A stretch of DNA of 64,000 nt from positions 4,278,001 through 4,342,000 of the forward strand of contig JAUKUA010000001.1 in assembly GCA_030549175.1 (NCBI GenBank), written 5' to 3'. A program made the translations under genes and the position numbers. The stretch comes from Lasiosphaeris hirsuta (lineage: Eukaryota; Ascomycota; Sordariomycetes; Sordariales; Lasiosphaeriaceae). A model generated the notes under the pieces. That model did no database searches and was not told where the DNA came from. It saw only the letters and a list, made by a program, of their open reading frames with translations. Shown piece by piece: positions 13,340 through 23,844 of the stretch (positions within the stretch are counted from its first letter, which is position 1; the number at the start of each line of letters is the position of its first letter).

Positions 13340-14888
13340 ATGACGTCGCAAAGCTCAATTTACGCCGAGCTACTGTCCAACATCCGCCAAATCTCGCTTG
13401 CCGTGTCGTTGTCCTCGCCCAGCGACGTTTCAACACGCGTCACTGTTGCGGCTGATGGCATCAGCATCGCTGTTGCCCACCATAGCGACACCCATCAGCT
13501 GAGGCTTCCGGCAAAGGTTTCGGTTGGCGCAGCAGCTCTCCCGATTCAGAAACAGGGAGTTACAACTTTCTCATGGCGACTGCCCCTCGACCTCAATGGC
13601 GCATTGGCCACTTCTGCAACCCAGCCGCAAGCAACGCCATGGTCAGCTACTGACCTGAAGCCTGGCTCCGAGGTTTCTTGCAGAGAGTGCAATTCTGTCA
13701 TTGTCAACAGTGGCGCCATCACAGTATGGAAGGACCTCCCCAGCGAAAACTGGGCTGAGATGATGGAGTTCTGGCATTGCCACAAACCCGAGGTTGCCAG
13801 CCATCACTCCCACCATCATGATAGTGGAAAGGCGGATGAGAACAGCCTGGCTGCCAGAGGTTATGGGGCCTCCTCGATCATCTCGTCGCAAGAAGGCGTC
13901 GGGTTTGTGGACCTAACAACACTGCTCTTTGCCGAACCCAACTGCCACGGTCTCACGGTAAGCTTTTCTGGCGCAATGTTTTCTCTTCCCACTTTCCTGG
14001 CAGGTTCTATATAGGAGTGCAGCATACTATGGGCAAAAAGAAGGTAGCCCAGTCGGCTTTGGCCCTCAATGACGTGGCTACCGATACAAATGCCCTAGAT
14101 TAAGCACAGCCGATTCCTGCCTCGCAGGCCACTGGACAGCTAATGAACCTCGTTATGGCGATGGTTTGTTTCCTTCCAGTGGATGGCTGACCCTCCGCTT
14201 TCCACCGAGCCATTCGCAAGTTGAGGATGATACGGGATTATTGGAGGAACATGCCATCCCACATTTCCATAGTCAGCCACTGACCCCTCGGCTGTTCCAG
14301 TTTTCCCTCTCTGGATATGAGCATGATTCAACAAACAGACAAGACTTAGCCGAGACTGAGTCACGTAACCTAAATGTCTGTTGCACTTCCTGTCGCGCCC
14401 AACTGGGCTTCTTCAACCTCAGAACAGCCGCAGTCACGCTTCTAAAGTGGCAGGTCTCGAGTAGATCGGTCTCCGGGTCTCTCCCCGGTATCTCAGAGTG
14501 TCTGGCGGCCACCCTCATATCCACCATTTCACGGTCTGGGTCCTCTAAGTCACTCATCACACCTATCCCTGAGTCTGTTGCTATGGCCACAGCGAATACT
14601 GGAGCCAGCACGAACCAAGCGATCCACATATGGGTATTGAATAGTGGCATTGTGTATTCGTCGAGTAGCGCCGCATGGTGCATACCTGCTGTGAAGCTCT
14701 TGTATCGGCTGATTAGCCAGGACGAGGCCGACCGCATGTTGGAGGGTGTCACCTGTGAGGCCCAGGAGATAAATTTGCCCGGGACGGCGATAAACGAGGC
14801 TATTCGGCACTTGGATGATAGTAACTTGTTGTTGCCCAATGCAGAGCGGGTGTTCAAGGAGTGGAGGGTTGGCTTGTTGAGAAGGTGA
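13340..14888 (+). CDS. HECT-like ubiquitin-conjugating enzyme (E2)-binding protein, UBE3D type
   Basis: Three exons are inferred: 13340-13957, 14004-14043 and 14128-14888, giving 472 residues. Intron 1 (46 nt, GTAAGC...GGCAG) is clear. Intron 2 (84 nt, GTAGCC...CGCAG) has a weak donor, but it removes an in-frame TGA at 14070 and keeps the frame. The family signature is visible: a zinc-type CxxC (CRECNSVIVN), then LPSENWAEMMEFWHCHKPE, matching the 'LPS-NW-E-W-CH' motif of HECT_2/UBE3D proteins, and a second Cys pair (CCTSCRAQLGFF) further on. Family members bind E2 enzymes and have reported E3 activity, e.g. on cyclin B; the function in filamentous fungi is little known. I chose the ATG at 13340 because the frame upstream has no ATG. 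Confidence 0.82.
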
Positions 14889-16160
14889 GAAGGAGGAAGC
14901 CGCTGCAAAGCCCGGGCTTTTCAAAGCATAAGATACGGTTCACGAATTATCCCTATTCCAGAGTGAGCGTCGCACTGTGAAGTCTGTCCCTTTTGGTTGT
15001 TTGGGGCAATCACAAATAATGAAGGCGGGGTCAATATACATGCATTGATATATAACCTAGTTTGAAGCCAACTTGTGGCTTTTTAGAGCAGGGAAACTTG
15101 GGTGAAACTTATCTTCACTCGGCGGCAGCCTCAGGGTCAGACAACACCGATTTTTGTTAGCATACTTACTCCGGGTTCTTCTTACCTGCTTTGCTTATCA
15201 TATCGGGCGCAGATGAGGGCCCAGGCTAAACAAACCATATTTCTACCGCTCTTGCCGTGTCCGCTGCCCGCTGATGCACCACCAACATGGACTTTGACGT
15301 TCGTACTGGTCACCCGACCAGACCTCCCTCCTTCCCGAAATACCAAAAGCCATTCCTCCCCTCCCCTCGGACGTCCTTCTTCCAAAACTCTTTTCTACTT
15401 TCAAGTTCTCGCCGCCTCCTTTTTCCATTCTTGCAGTTCATTTCCGTAGGACTAATGATGAGGCAGCTCCCATGGAGGGATTTGCCACCGGTGTTCGGAT
15501 TAGACTCATTTCTTTGACGTTATGTTCTTCCGGAGAATGAAGTTGACAGTTTAACATGATTGGTTTGCCTGGGGATCACTCAGCGATGGGACCACTACAC
15601 TCCGTTAGTACACCACCATACATAAAAACCATATCATCCATGCCGAAGCCGTCGTCGGGTCGATGCGGGTGCGTTCCCCTGTCGGGTACGGGCGGGATCT
15701 CGTGGACAACCTTTCCCCGACCGAATCTACCACTTCCATGTGTCAAGATTCGGTGCTGCCCGCGCAATCCCGAGTCACGAGTGTCTGGAGGAAGTCGGTG
15801 CTCGCGTTTCATAGTTACACAAATCGCAGAGTAAACAATCTTCCAGCAACGAGATCAATACTGGTGGGCTCCTTCGTAACTACGAAGCATTCCCTTTTGC
15901 GGACGTTCTATGCACAGTGACTTTTTCTGGAATCCAGTCATCTAAAACCCGAGGGCCGTTCTCTCAACACCGTGATGCGGTGCTCAAAAAATGGTCGAAG
16001 ATCATTTGCCGGCGTTTCCATGAGAATTTGAGTGCTGTTGAGATCTTGGAATTGGAATACAGTAAAATTACATACATCCCCGCGGCCCATCTCCTCTGTT
16101 CAGTTACACTCGGGGACCGCTACTTGAAAAGACAAATCAACGATGGTGGCATTCATCGTC
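14889..16160. other. Convergent 3' intergenic region
   Basis: 1.27 kb between the ends of the HECT-like gene (+) and OGG1 (-). No gene is supported; short open frames here lack any domain. It presumably contains both 3' untranslated regions. Confidence 0.6.
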
Positions 16161-17515
16161 CTATGACTTTGTCTTTCTCCTTTTACTGGTTCTCCTTGTT
16201 ACTATATTTGTCTCTGCGGTTTGATCGCTGTCATCCTCGAGTTCAAATTTGGTCACCACCTTTGTCGAAATTGTTTTCCGTTTTCTTGTACGGACACCTG
16301 TGGGGGAGGGTGTCATGATCTGGGTTTCCTCGAATTCAAGTTTTACTACTGCAGCAGTGCCGGACCTGCCCGTTTTTACACCGGATGCTTGCTCCGCAAA
16401 GGATTTCAGATTGGCGGTAAAGAGAACACTCTGTGCCCATCCGGCTTGCTGCCCCCATATCTTTCGAAAATAATCGCCGATTGTATCGTATAAGGCCTTG
16501 CTGAATGTTTTGGTCTTCACCCCCTTTCCTAGATTATAGTCTCTTTGTGCAATTTGCCATACGTGGGTGTCGATAGGGACAGCTTCTCCAAAACCCAGGC
16601 CCATAAGGCAAACACAGTCTGCCACCTTGGGGCCAACGCCAGCTAGTTGCAGCAGAGCATCGTGCGCCACCCTGTAGCTTGGTGGCTCTATATCATCTTT
16701 GCTCTCTTCCTTCTCCTCCTGTTCAGTGGGCACACCAAGTGCCGGGCAGCGTGGGTTTCTAAGCCTCAACAACCAACCAGCCGGCCGTTCCGCAGACACA
16801 ATGCGGGCTGTCTCAGCAATGTACTTTGCACGGTATCCGAAGCCCAACTCGCGTAGGTGAGTTTCAACCTGGCCCCCTGCCAGTGCCTCGGGCCGCGGGA
16901 AGTCATGGAAGGCCTCACCGTCAATGGTGCCGACGTACGGGCCGTAGTGAATGCAAAGCTTGTGGACCATCTGGGTGATTCGTGAAATGTTGTTGTTGCT
17001 GCTGCAAATAAAAGCAACTAGGGTCTCCCATGCATCCTGGTTGAGAATGCGTATGCCGGTAAATGCGAGCGCGCGACGAGCGAAATTGGCATCTGAAGTA
17101 GCCCACTGCTTGTACAGCGCCGCCAGGGAATGTGAGAGGGCGAAGTAACTATGCAGTAGCGAGGCGGTGTCATCGTCTTGACATTCTATCTCCTTGGCTG
17201 TGGACGTGAGGCATTTTGAGTTGAGAGATAGCGGAGGCGTCAACGGCACAATTGCTGCTGGCTTGGACGGCCAGGTGACTTTGTAGTGCAGGTGAGATGG
17301 ATCTTGCTTCAGCGAGATGAGACGGCCCTGAAGGGCACAGTGCCTGGCACCGGTTAGACAACAGCATAGTCAAAACGAACATGCAGCACACACCATTCAT
17401 CATTTATTCTCCGCCATCTAAATGATTGGCCGCATCGAAGAGTGGTGTCGATACAGAGTTCTGTGAGGCTCAGGGACAGCTTCTTCCAATCTGATGGCCT
17501 TTGGGATACCGCCAT
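16161..17515 (-). CDS. OGG1: 8-oxoguanine DNA glycosylase/AP lyase
   Basis: Two exons (17515-17394 and 17343-16161), with a 50-nt intron joining TG|G into Trp of EWHCALQGRLISL; 434 residues. The bifunctional glycosylase excises 8-oxoguanine in base-excision repair. The N-terminal OGG domain contains CGQSFRWRR. The helix-hairpin-helix is LLQLAGVGPKVADC, with catalytic Lys280, followed 19 residues later by the catalytic Asp299 in VPIDTHVWQIAQRDY; the spacing equals human K249/D268. An acidic insert (about residues 245-262, EQEEKEESKDD) interrupts the glycosylase domain before the hairpin. The C-terminus is basic (RKRKT, RRTSKRRK), nuclear-signal-like. An in-frame ATG at 17680 would add 55 residues resembling a mitochondrial presequence. 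Divergent from the U2AF gene. Confidence 0.96.
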
Positions 17516-17925
17516 TGTGCTGTGTGATGAGGGCGGGTCCAGCTGTTTGGGCTGCGAATGATATAGGGATGAGGTAGCAATGTGATTTTGAAGACTAAAT
17601 CGATCCGATGGAGTTTGGAATAAATTGGCCCGATGTATTGCATTTAGGTACGCAGCTGGCAGAAGTGGCAGAACCAGCATGGCGCTGTGTCGTTCTTGGA
17701 GGCAGTTAGTTGCCACTCAGACAGACATCCCTGATGGTCGAAAGGTTTCGAGCTAACCTAAAAAGGCCAGGCGCGGTACGTACCGAGCAGCCTCCAAAAA
17801 AGTTCCGCCTCGCGCGACTGAGCACGCTGGGCAAATAAATCGTTTGCATCTCAATCGCCGAGCCTTTTGTCTCTGCGGTGCACGTTTCGCATCACGAACC
17901 AGCATATCACCAGCTACAGGCCACG
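17516..17925. promoter_or_regulatory. Divergent promoter region OGG1 / U2AF large subunit
   Basis: 410 bp between the two opposed start codons. The left third stays open in the OGG1 frame back to the upstream ATG at 17680, so some of it may be coding for a longer OGG1 form. No individual site is called. Confidence 0.55.
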
Positions 17926-20092
17926 ATGAACGGAGACACTTACTCCTCTCGGGGTTCGTATTCCTCAAATCTTGCCGCCCAGGTCGCATCTAACATGAGG
18001 AGCAAAGCAGACGGTGGTAGACACGGCTCATCACGCGGTGATTATCAGGTACGTCTCCTTGCCCATCCATTTGCCATCTCGAGTCGCATCCCCCCTCCTG
18101 TGCACGCAGGCTAACCAAGCCGCAGTCATCAAGGCGCGATCGCGGCGACCGCGACGACCGACGTGACCGCCCAGACCGCCCCGATCGTCCAGACCGTTCG
18201 GATCGCCCTGAACGTAGTGATCGCGGCGACCGTGGTGGCGACAGGGGCGGAGGCCGCAGACGGTCCCGCTCTCCCGATTACCGTAATCGACCGCGTCGCG
18301 ACGATGCCACCGATATCGACGCATATTCCTCAAGCAGGAGCCACCGCGACCGTGAGCGCGAAGATCGCTATTCGGGTCGGGACTCGCGCCGGGGCCCTGA
18401 TAGGGAGAGAGAATGGGATCGCGACAGAGGCGCGGGCAGAAGCCGCCGGGAAGAAGATGATGGAGGCAACCGCCGCCGAGGAGGAGACAGAGATCGCGAT
18501 CCGGCTTTGATGGATGATCGCCGTCCACCTAGAGGAGGAGGCGCCGGTCGCGACGGTGGTCGTGATGGCGGCCGTGGCGGCGGTCGTGGTGGTGATCGCG
18601 GCCCAGATCGCGGTGGCAATGATGAGAGGGAGTTTGCCGAGAGAGAGCGCAGACGCAGCGCCTCGCCGCCTCCCAAGAAGCGCGAGCCAACGCCCGACTT
18701 GACAGACGTCGTTCCGGTTTTGGAGAGGAGACGGCGTTTGACACAGTGGGACATCAAGCCTCCTGGTTACGACAACGTCACAGCCGAGCAAGCGAAGCTT
18801 TCTGGCATGTTTCCGCTTCCTGGTGCGCCCCGGCAGCAAGCGATGGATCCGACGAAGCTCCAGGCGTTTATGAGCCAGCCTGGAGGGGCTATCAACAGCG
18901 CTGCGCTCAAGCCTACCAATTCGCGCCAGAGCAAGCGGCTAATCATCACAAACCTGCCGCCCGCCGCAACTGAGGAGAGCATGGTACAATTTTTCAACCT
19001 CCAGCTTAATGGTCTCAACGTTATCGAGAGCACAGATCCCTGTGCTGCTTGTCAAATCTCCCCTGATCATAGCTTTGCTATGCTCGAGCTGAGAACCAGC
19101 ACAGATGCGACAGTAGCTCTGGCGCTTGATGGTGTTACTATGGAGGTAGAAGACGCCCATAACGGAAATGGGAATGGAGCGGCGCCGCAGGGCCTGCAGA
19201 TTCGCCGGCCCAAGGACTACATTGTTCCTGCGGTCGTAGAGGACCCGAACTACGACCCCGACTCGGACGTCCCTTCCAGCGTTGTCATCGACAGCCCGAA
19301 CAAGATCAGTGTGACGAATTTACCTCCTTATCTCTCGGAAGATCAGGTGATGGAACTTCTCGTTAGTTTCGGCAAGCTCAAGTCTTTCGTTCTCGCCAAG
19401 GATAGCAGCACAGAGGAATCACGGGTAAGCCTGAAGTGAGCGCATATGACATACACACGCTAACATGATTTAGGGCATTGCATTCCTCGAGTATGTTGAC
19501 CCCTCGGTCACTGCCGTAGCCATCCAAGGCCTGCACGGCATGATGCTTGGCGACCACAGCCTCAAGGTGCAGAAAGCGAGCATTGGTATCACCCAGGTGT
19601 CTGGAGAGATGGGCGTCAACGCCATGTCCATGCTGGCGGGCACCACATCCATGGACACCGACGTTGGCCGTGTCTTGCAGCTGCTTAACATGGTTACGCC
19701 GGAAGAGCTCATGGATAATGAGGATTACGAGGGTAAGATGGCCTTGTTTTGTGTTACCCAGGGGCCGTTGAAGTTGTGACTAACATGACTTGATAGAAAT
19801 CCGTGACGACGTCCAAGCGGAATGCGAGAAGTATGGCAAGATCCTCTCGCTCAAGATCCCTAGACCAGTGGGTGGAAGTAGACAGTCCGCTGGTATTGGC
19901 AAGATCTTTATCAAGTTTGAGACACCCGAATCTGCAACAAAGGCGTTGCGGGCTTTGGCTGGCAGAAAGTTCTCGGATCGCACCGTCGTTACAACATATT
20001 TTCCCGAGGTAAGAATTCCTTACCCTCAGCGAGCCTTCTTCGAACACCCCATTAACAGCTTATAGGAGAACTTTGATGTAGGTGCATGGTAG
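17926..20092 (+). CDS. U2AF2: Splicing factor U2AF large subunit (U2AF65/Prp2)
   Basis: Five exons: 17926-18048, 18126-19424, 19474-19732, 19797-20008 and 20066-20092; introns of 77, 49, 64 and 57 nt, most with CTAAC branch points; 639 residues. The protein binds the polypyrimidine tract and recruits U2 snRNP. Residues ~40-235 are an Arg/Asp/Ser/Gly-rich RS-like tail. Around W249, LTQWDIKPPGYDNVT is the motif that docks the small U2AF subunit. RRM1 begins near residue 311 (KRLIITNLPPA), RRM2 near 433 (KISVTNLPPYL), and the C-terminal U2AF-homology-motif domain near 541 (RVLQLLNMVTPEEL) and ends with the conserved ENFDVGAW. The last coding exon is only 27 nt. The UHM is the known docking surface for SF3B1 ULMs. 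Confidence 0.97.
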
Positions 20093-21322
20093 TAGAGGAA
20101 GGGATGTTTATAATCGAGGTTCAGGTCAGCTGCAGTTACGGTTGACCAGGCTCAGAGATGGGAACACAAAATCCTTGAGCACCTGTCTTGAAGGGTTCAA
20201 TTTCACATTCAATGGGTTGGTTTTCCGATTTGTACAATTACTAGGAGAGATGCCACGAGCGAAATGGCGGCACCCAGCTGGATGAAATCCGTGCTCTGCA
20301 GAAGGGGAAGAAGAAAAAAGTTGCAGGTGAGAATATATCAAGTATCGTCTAGGGCGGTTGAGCTGAGCCGGTTCATGTGGCCAGGGCAGCAAGACTGCAT
20401 GAATTGACTATTTAAGCTGTACTATGAAATTTATCAGGTTCACAAATGGCACATTATTAAGATAGTATTACGAGGATCAACCTGCAAAACCAACATCAAA
20501 GTTGTATTTACGTGAAGCTATGTGTTCCTACTGATGCATGTTAGCAATGGTCATCATTAAAGATGACAGCATTGGATGCAAGCATTAAGTCCAATTATTT
20601 CAGAAGTCCGTTGAATTCATTGGGTTTCGAAGAACCCTAACATAAGAGGTACCAGAAAATAGTAAAAAATAAGAGTATCATCATGATATGGGCTTTGCTT
20701 GCATCCAAAGGGAGAAGAGGACAACTTACTGTGTATTGAGTGGTTGTGACTGGCGTTTACAACGATATCGCAGGAGTAGCAACCGTAAACCCAGTGATGC
20801 CTGAAGAAACGTGCTGCGAAAATTGCCAGGTCAGGATAGCACGCGAGCATGAAAGCCTGAAAGGAACGAAATCCGGCATGCGGGATGGGTTTTGTTCGGC
20901 GATCAGCCTCAGTTGTCCGAGGAAAATTGCCAGTGGCTACCGCATGGTAAAGCCGCCGGAAAGATCAGCCCACTGGTCGCACCAAGGTGTCTTCGAGCCA
21001 TGAAAGGTAGAGTGGTTTAGTATTGGAAGTGGGAGAGGAAGAGAAATCGCAGCTTCAACGTCGCGAGGTTAAGCTCACCAAATTTTCCAGGTCAGGCGCC
21101 TAATCACGTGAAAACGGGAAACCTCGCACCAACCAATCACAGATTGACCCTAACCGAGCCGACATTTTTCCCGCCCACACTTGAATATCTGAGCTGGGGG
21201 AAACTTCGAGACGTCCTTCACTTCCAGACCTTCAACTCCGACCACAGAGCCACGACCGACAAATCTTTTTTTCTCTCTTTCTTTCTGACCTCGCCAACCG
21301 ATCAGAATCGCTAGTCTTCGAA
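20093..21322. other. Intergenic: U2AF 3' UTR and RPS13 promoter
   Basis: No gene is supported. 20400-20700 is AT-rich and suits a 3' untranslated region and terminator; the right end is the RPS13 promoter, listed separately. Confidence 0.6.
21105..21155 (+). promoter_or_regulatory. RPS13 promoter elements: CACGTG, CCAAT, telomere-like ACCCTAACC
   Basis: Within 220 bp upstream of the RPS13 start are a palindromic TCACGTGA (core 21105-21110, bHLH/Cbf1-type), a CCAAT box (21133-21137) and ACCCTAACC (21147-21155). Telomere-like ACCCTAA motifs upstream of ribosomal-protein genes are known in ascomycetes (Tbf1/Rap1-type). A pyrimidine-rich tract follows at 21267-21290, as expected near the start of a translation-machinery transcript. 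Occupancy is inferred, not shown. Confidence 0.5.
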
Positions 21323-22187
21323 ATGGGTCGTCTTCACAGCAACGGAAAGGGCATTTCTGCCTCCGCGATTCCCTACTCGCGCAACCCCCCAACCTGGCTC
21401 AAGGCCACCCCCGAGCAGGTCGTTGACCAGATCTGCAAGCTCGCCAAGAAAGGCGCGACCCCCTCGCAGATCGGTGTTGTCCTCCGTGACTCCCACGGCA
21501 TTGCCCAGGTCAAGGTTGTCACTGGTATGTGGTCCCTCGGTGGTGGTGCTGGTCGATTGAAGAAGAGCTTGGCGCTGACTGTTTTTGTGATTATAGGCAA
21601 CAAGATTCTCCGCATCCTCAAGGGCGCCGGTACGACTTGAACAATTCCCCACTGTGAATGAGATGGGCGGAATATTACAATCATTATGGTATCTGCCACC
21701 TTGGCGATGACTTTACGGTCGCGCTTGGTGGAAGATCACCAGATATGAAGAGATTGAATCTCAATGCCTCTGCTTGGTCAAAGAGCTGACAGAGTGATGC
21801 TTTCCAGGGCTCGCACCTTCGCTCCCGGAAGACTTGTAAGCTATTGGAACTGCCCCCTCATTCAATAACTGCAATTACTAATTCACTTTTCAGGTACTGC
21901 TTAATCAAGAAGGTATGAAACTCCTGTTCATTAATCACAATCTTTGGGGCTCGCAGTTCCTGAAAGGGTCTTGTCGGAATTAGGGTTTTACGTCTTTGCT
22001 AACCTAACCTCAGGCTGTCGCCGTCCGCAAGCATCTCGAGCGCAACCGCAAGGACAAGGACTCCAAGTTCCGCCTTATTCTGATCGAGTCGCGTATCCAC
22101 CGCCTTGCACGTTACTACAAGACCGTCGGTGTTCTCCCCCCTACCTGGAAGTATGAGAGCTCCACCGCCAGCACCATCGTCTCGTAA
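21323..22187 (+). CDS. RPS13: 40S ribosomal protein S13 (uS15)
   Basis: Five exons: 21323-21524, 21597-21629, 21808-21835, 21894-21912 and 22014-22187; introns of 72, 178, 58 and 101 nt. The spliced product is 151 residues, exactly the eukaryotic uS15 length. It starts [12 protein letters not shown] and ends [12 protein letters not shown]; the core [20 protein letters not shown] is invariant for the family. Cytoplasmic small-subunit protein contacting 18S rRNA. Several exons are tiny (33, 28 and 19 nt), which makes automatic prediction error-prone. Intron 2 is much longer than the rest and contains box C/D-like motifs, annotated separately. Confidence 0.98.
21697..21796 (+). ncRNA. Candidate box C/D snoRNA in RPS13 intron 2
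   Basis: Within the 178-nt intron, a C-like box CGATGA (21705-21710), a D'-like CAGA (21740-21743), a C'-like TGAAGA (21746-21751) and a D box CTGA (21786-21789) occur in the right order and spacing. The flanks CACCTT and AGAGTG can form five of six pairs as a terminal stem. Ribosomal-protein introns commonly host C/D snoRNAs in eukaryotes, including Neurospora. The C box is one base off consensus and I could not identify an rRNA target, so this is a hypothesis. Confidence 0.35.
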
Positions 22188-22569
22188 GCGTATCGATCAC
22201 TCAATCGCGCCGCGTCAAGATGGAATGATTTATCGGGTTCCGGTTATTTGCAGCGTGGCCGCAGGTATCATATCCGGTTATGGGAGTTGGGGAACGGAAA
22301 GGAAACTTGTCTTCTAGATCCCTGCAATGTACACAGGGTCAGTCGGGTCTGTCTTGTGCAGGCATGCTGGGAGGAGAGACATGATGAGAAGGAATTAAAA
22401 ACAATTTCTTCCTCAACCTGAATGATGAGCAATGTGACAATATTATACCATCCTATATTTATGACCTTTCCCCCTCTCCTTAACTCCTCGCATGAAAACA
22501 CGCTGTATGACACATATTTCGCCCCGATTGGCCTAGAATCGATACCGCATAATTCATTTCCCCCAAATC
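22188..22569. other. Convergent 3' intergenic region
   Basis: 382 bp between the ends of RPS13 (+) and SDC1 (-); AT-rich in parts, no gene seen. Confidence 0.7.
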
Positions 22570-23403
22570 TCATGAGCCAGTTCCCTCTATCTCTTTTGAC
22601 CGACTAATTAGAAACTCTCCGAGCACACGCAAAGGGTCACTGGGCCTATACATCCCATCCGTTAGCCTCACATAAACGACCACGACTAGAATAGCGTTTG
22701 ATGGGAGGGAAACCTAGGAAGAAAAAACGAAAAAAACTTACTGTTCCTTTGCGAGCACCTTCATCCCCTGAAGCAAGACACCAGTCACCTTGGTGTTGAG
22801 GTACTGCCGCAGCGGCGCACCGTGGAGTGGTACCTCGGACGGCAATGTGAAGCTGACTCCCGTGCCCGTCGTCGCAGCCGGGTCGGGGTGTGCCGACGCC
22901 GCGCGCGAGTTGGCGCTCCCGCCGGCGGCCTCGCCGTTGGTGCTCAGGTTGCGCGCCATTGGCGTCGGAGTGCTGACGCGCGCGGGGACCGGTGAGGGAG
23001 CGTTGCTCGGTGCGGATGTAGGCGCGGCCGAAGGAGGGATTTGCGCTGTACCTGGGGCGAAGAGGGCTGAGGTCGTCGGGAGAGGAATCGGTGTGGATGT
23101 GGTGGGTGGTGAGGGCTGTGGAGGTGAGCTGAGGTTGCTTCGGGAGAAGTGTTGTTGGTGCTAGTGATTGGAAGGGGTGGTGGGGGAGGAGGGGATTTGG
23201 AAGATGGTGGGGAAAAGACATACGGCAGCGGCCTGGTTAGGCGGTGCATCCGCCATGCTGATGTCCTTTGAGGCCAAGTCTGCAGGTGTGTCTGCCTCGG
23301 CAGATTCTGGCGCAGTTGTTGATGTTATGCCGTCAACAGGAGTTGCCAGTGCGCCGAAGAGGGTCTCGACTGCGAGTTGGGGCTGGCTTGGTTCAACAGT
23401 CAT
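22570..23403 (-). CDS. SDC1: COMPASS complex subunit Sdc1 / DPY30 homologue
   Basis: Three exons: 23403-23224, 23160-22742 and 22645-22570; introns of 63 and 96 nt; 224 residues. The last intron splits the Gln codon of AKEQ|PSDPL. The DPY-30 motif, the only folded part, spans about residues 177-216: PLRQYLNTKV, LLQGMKVLAKEQ, PSDPLRVLGEFLISRSKE. In COMPASS/Set1 complexes this helical pair dimerises and binds Bre2/Ash2 to support H3K4 methylation in the nucleus. The first ~170 residues are a Pro/Ser/Thr/Ala-rich disordered extension, longer than in yeast Sdc1 (175 residues total). The start was chosen at MTVEPSQPQ; an ATA/ATG-type upstream extension of seven codons is possible but unlikely. Divergent from FAN1. 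Confidence 0.93.
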
Positions 23404-23844
23404 TTTAACGAATTCAATGTACAAATTTATTATATTTTGGAGTTGCTGGCTGTTCCTCGCCTTTCAATTGCGAAGGCAATATAAATGTGTGAGCCGTATC
23501 GAGGTCCTCGAGGTTTCCAACAATAAACAGCTTCATGCCGCCCCGTGCAAAAATGTGGGGCCCAGAGTTTCCTCGAACGCGCAGTCACGGGATGCCGTGT
23601 GCTTTGTCCACATGCGTGGCTGCCAGTCGCGTCTCACCTTCACCCCTCCTTGGCACTCTCTGCCTGAAGTTCACGTTGCACATTCAATCATCAATCATTG
23701 CAGCCTGCTGTGACGGAACAAACGAGGTGTCGGGCGAGGAAAGACAAAGCCACGGAAATGAACGACACAGTTCCTCATCTTTGCACGCAATGAGCCTTTC
23801 TCAATGTTCTGACCTTGGCCCCCATCTCAGTCGCAATCCCAGTT
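23404..23844. promoter_or_regulatory. Divergent promoter region SDC1 / FAN1
   Basis: 441 bp between opposed starts. A long stop-free frame (from 23535) crosses it and runs into FAN1 exon 1, but its translation before 23845 shows no conservation signature, so I treat it as untranslated. Confidence 0.5.
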
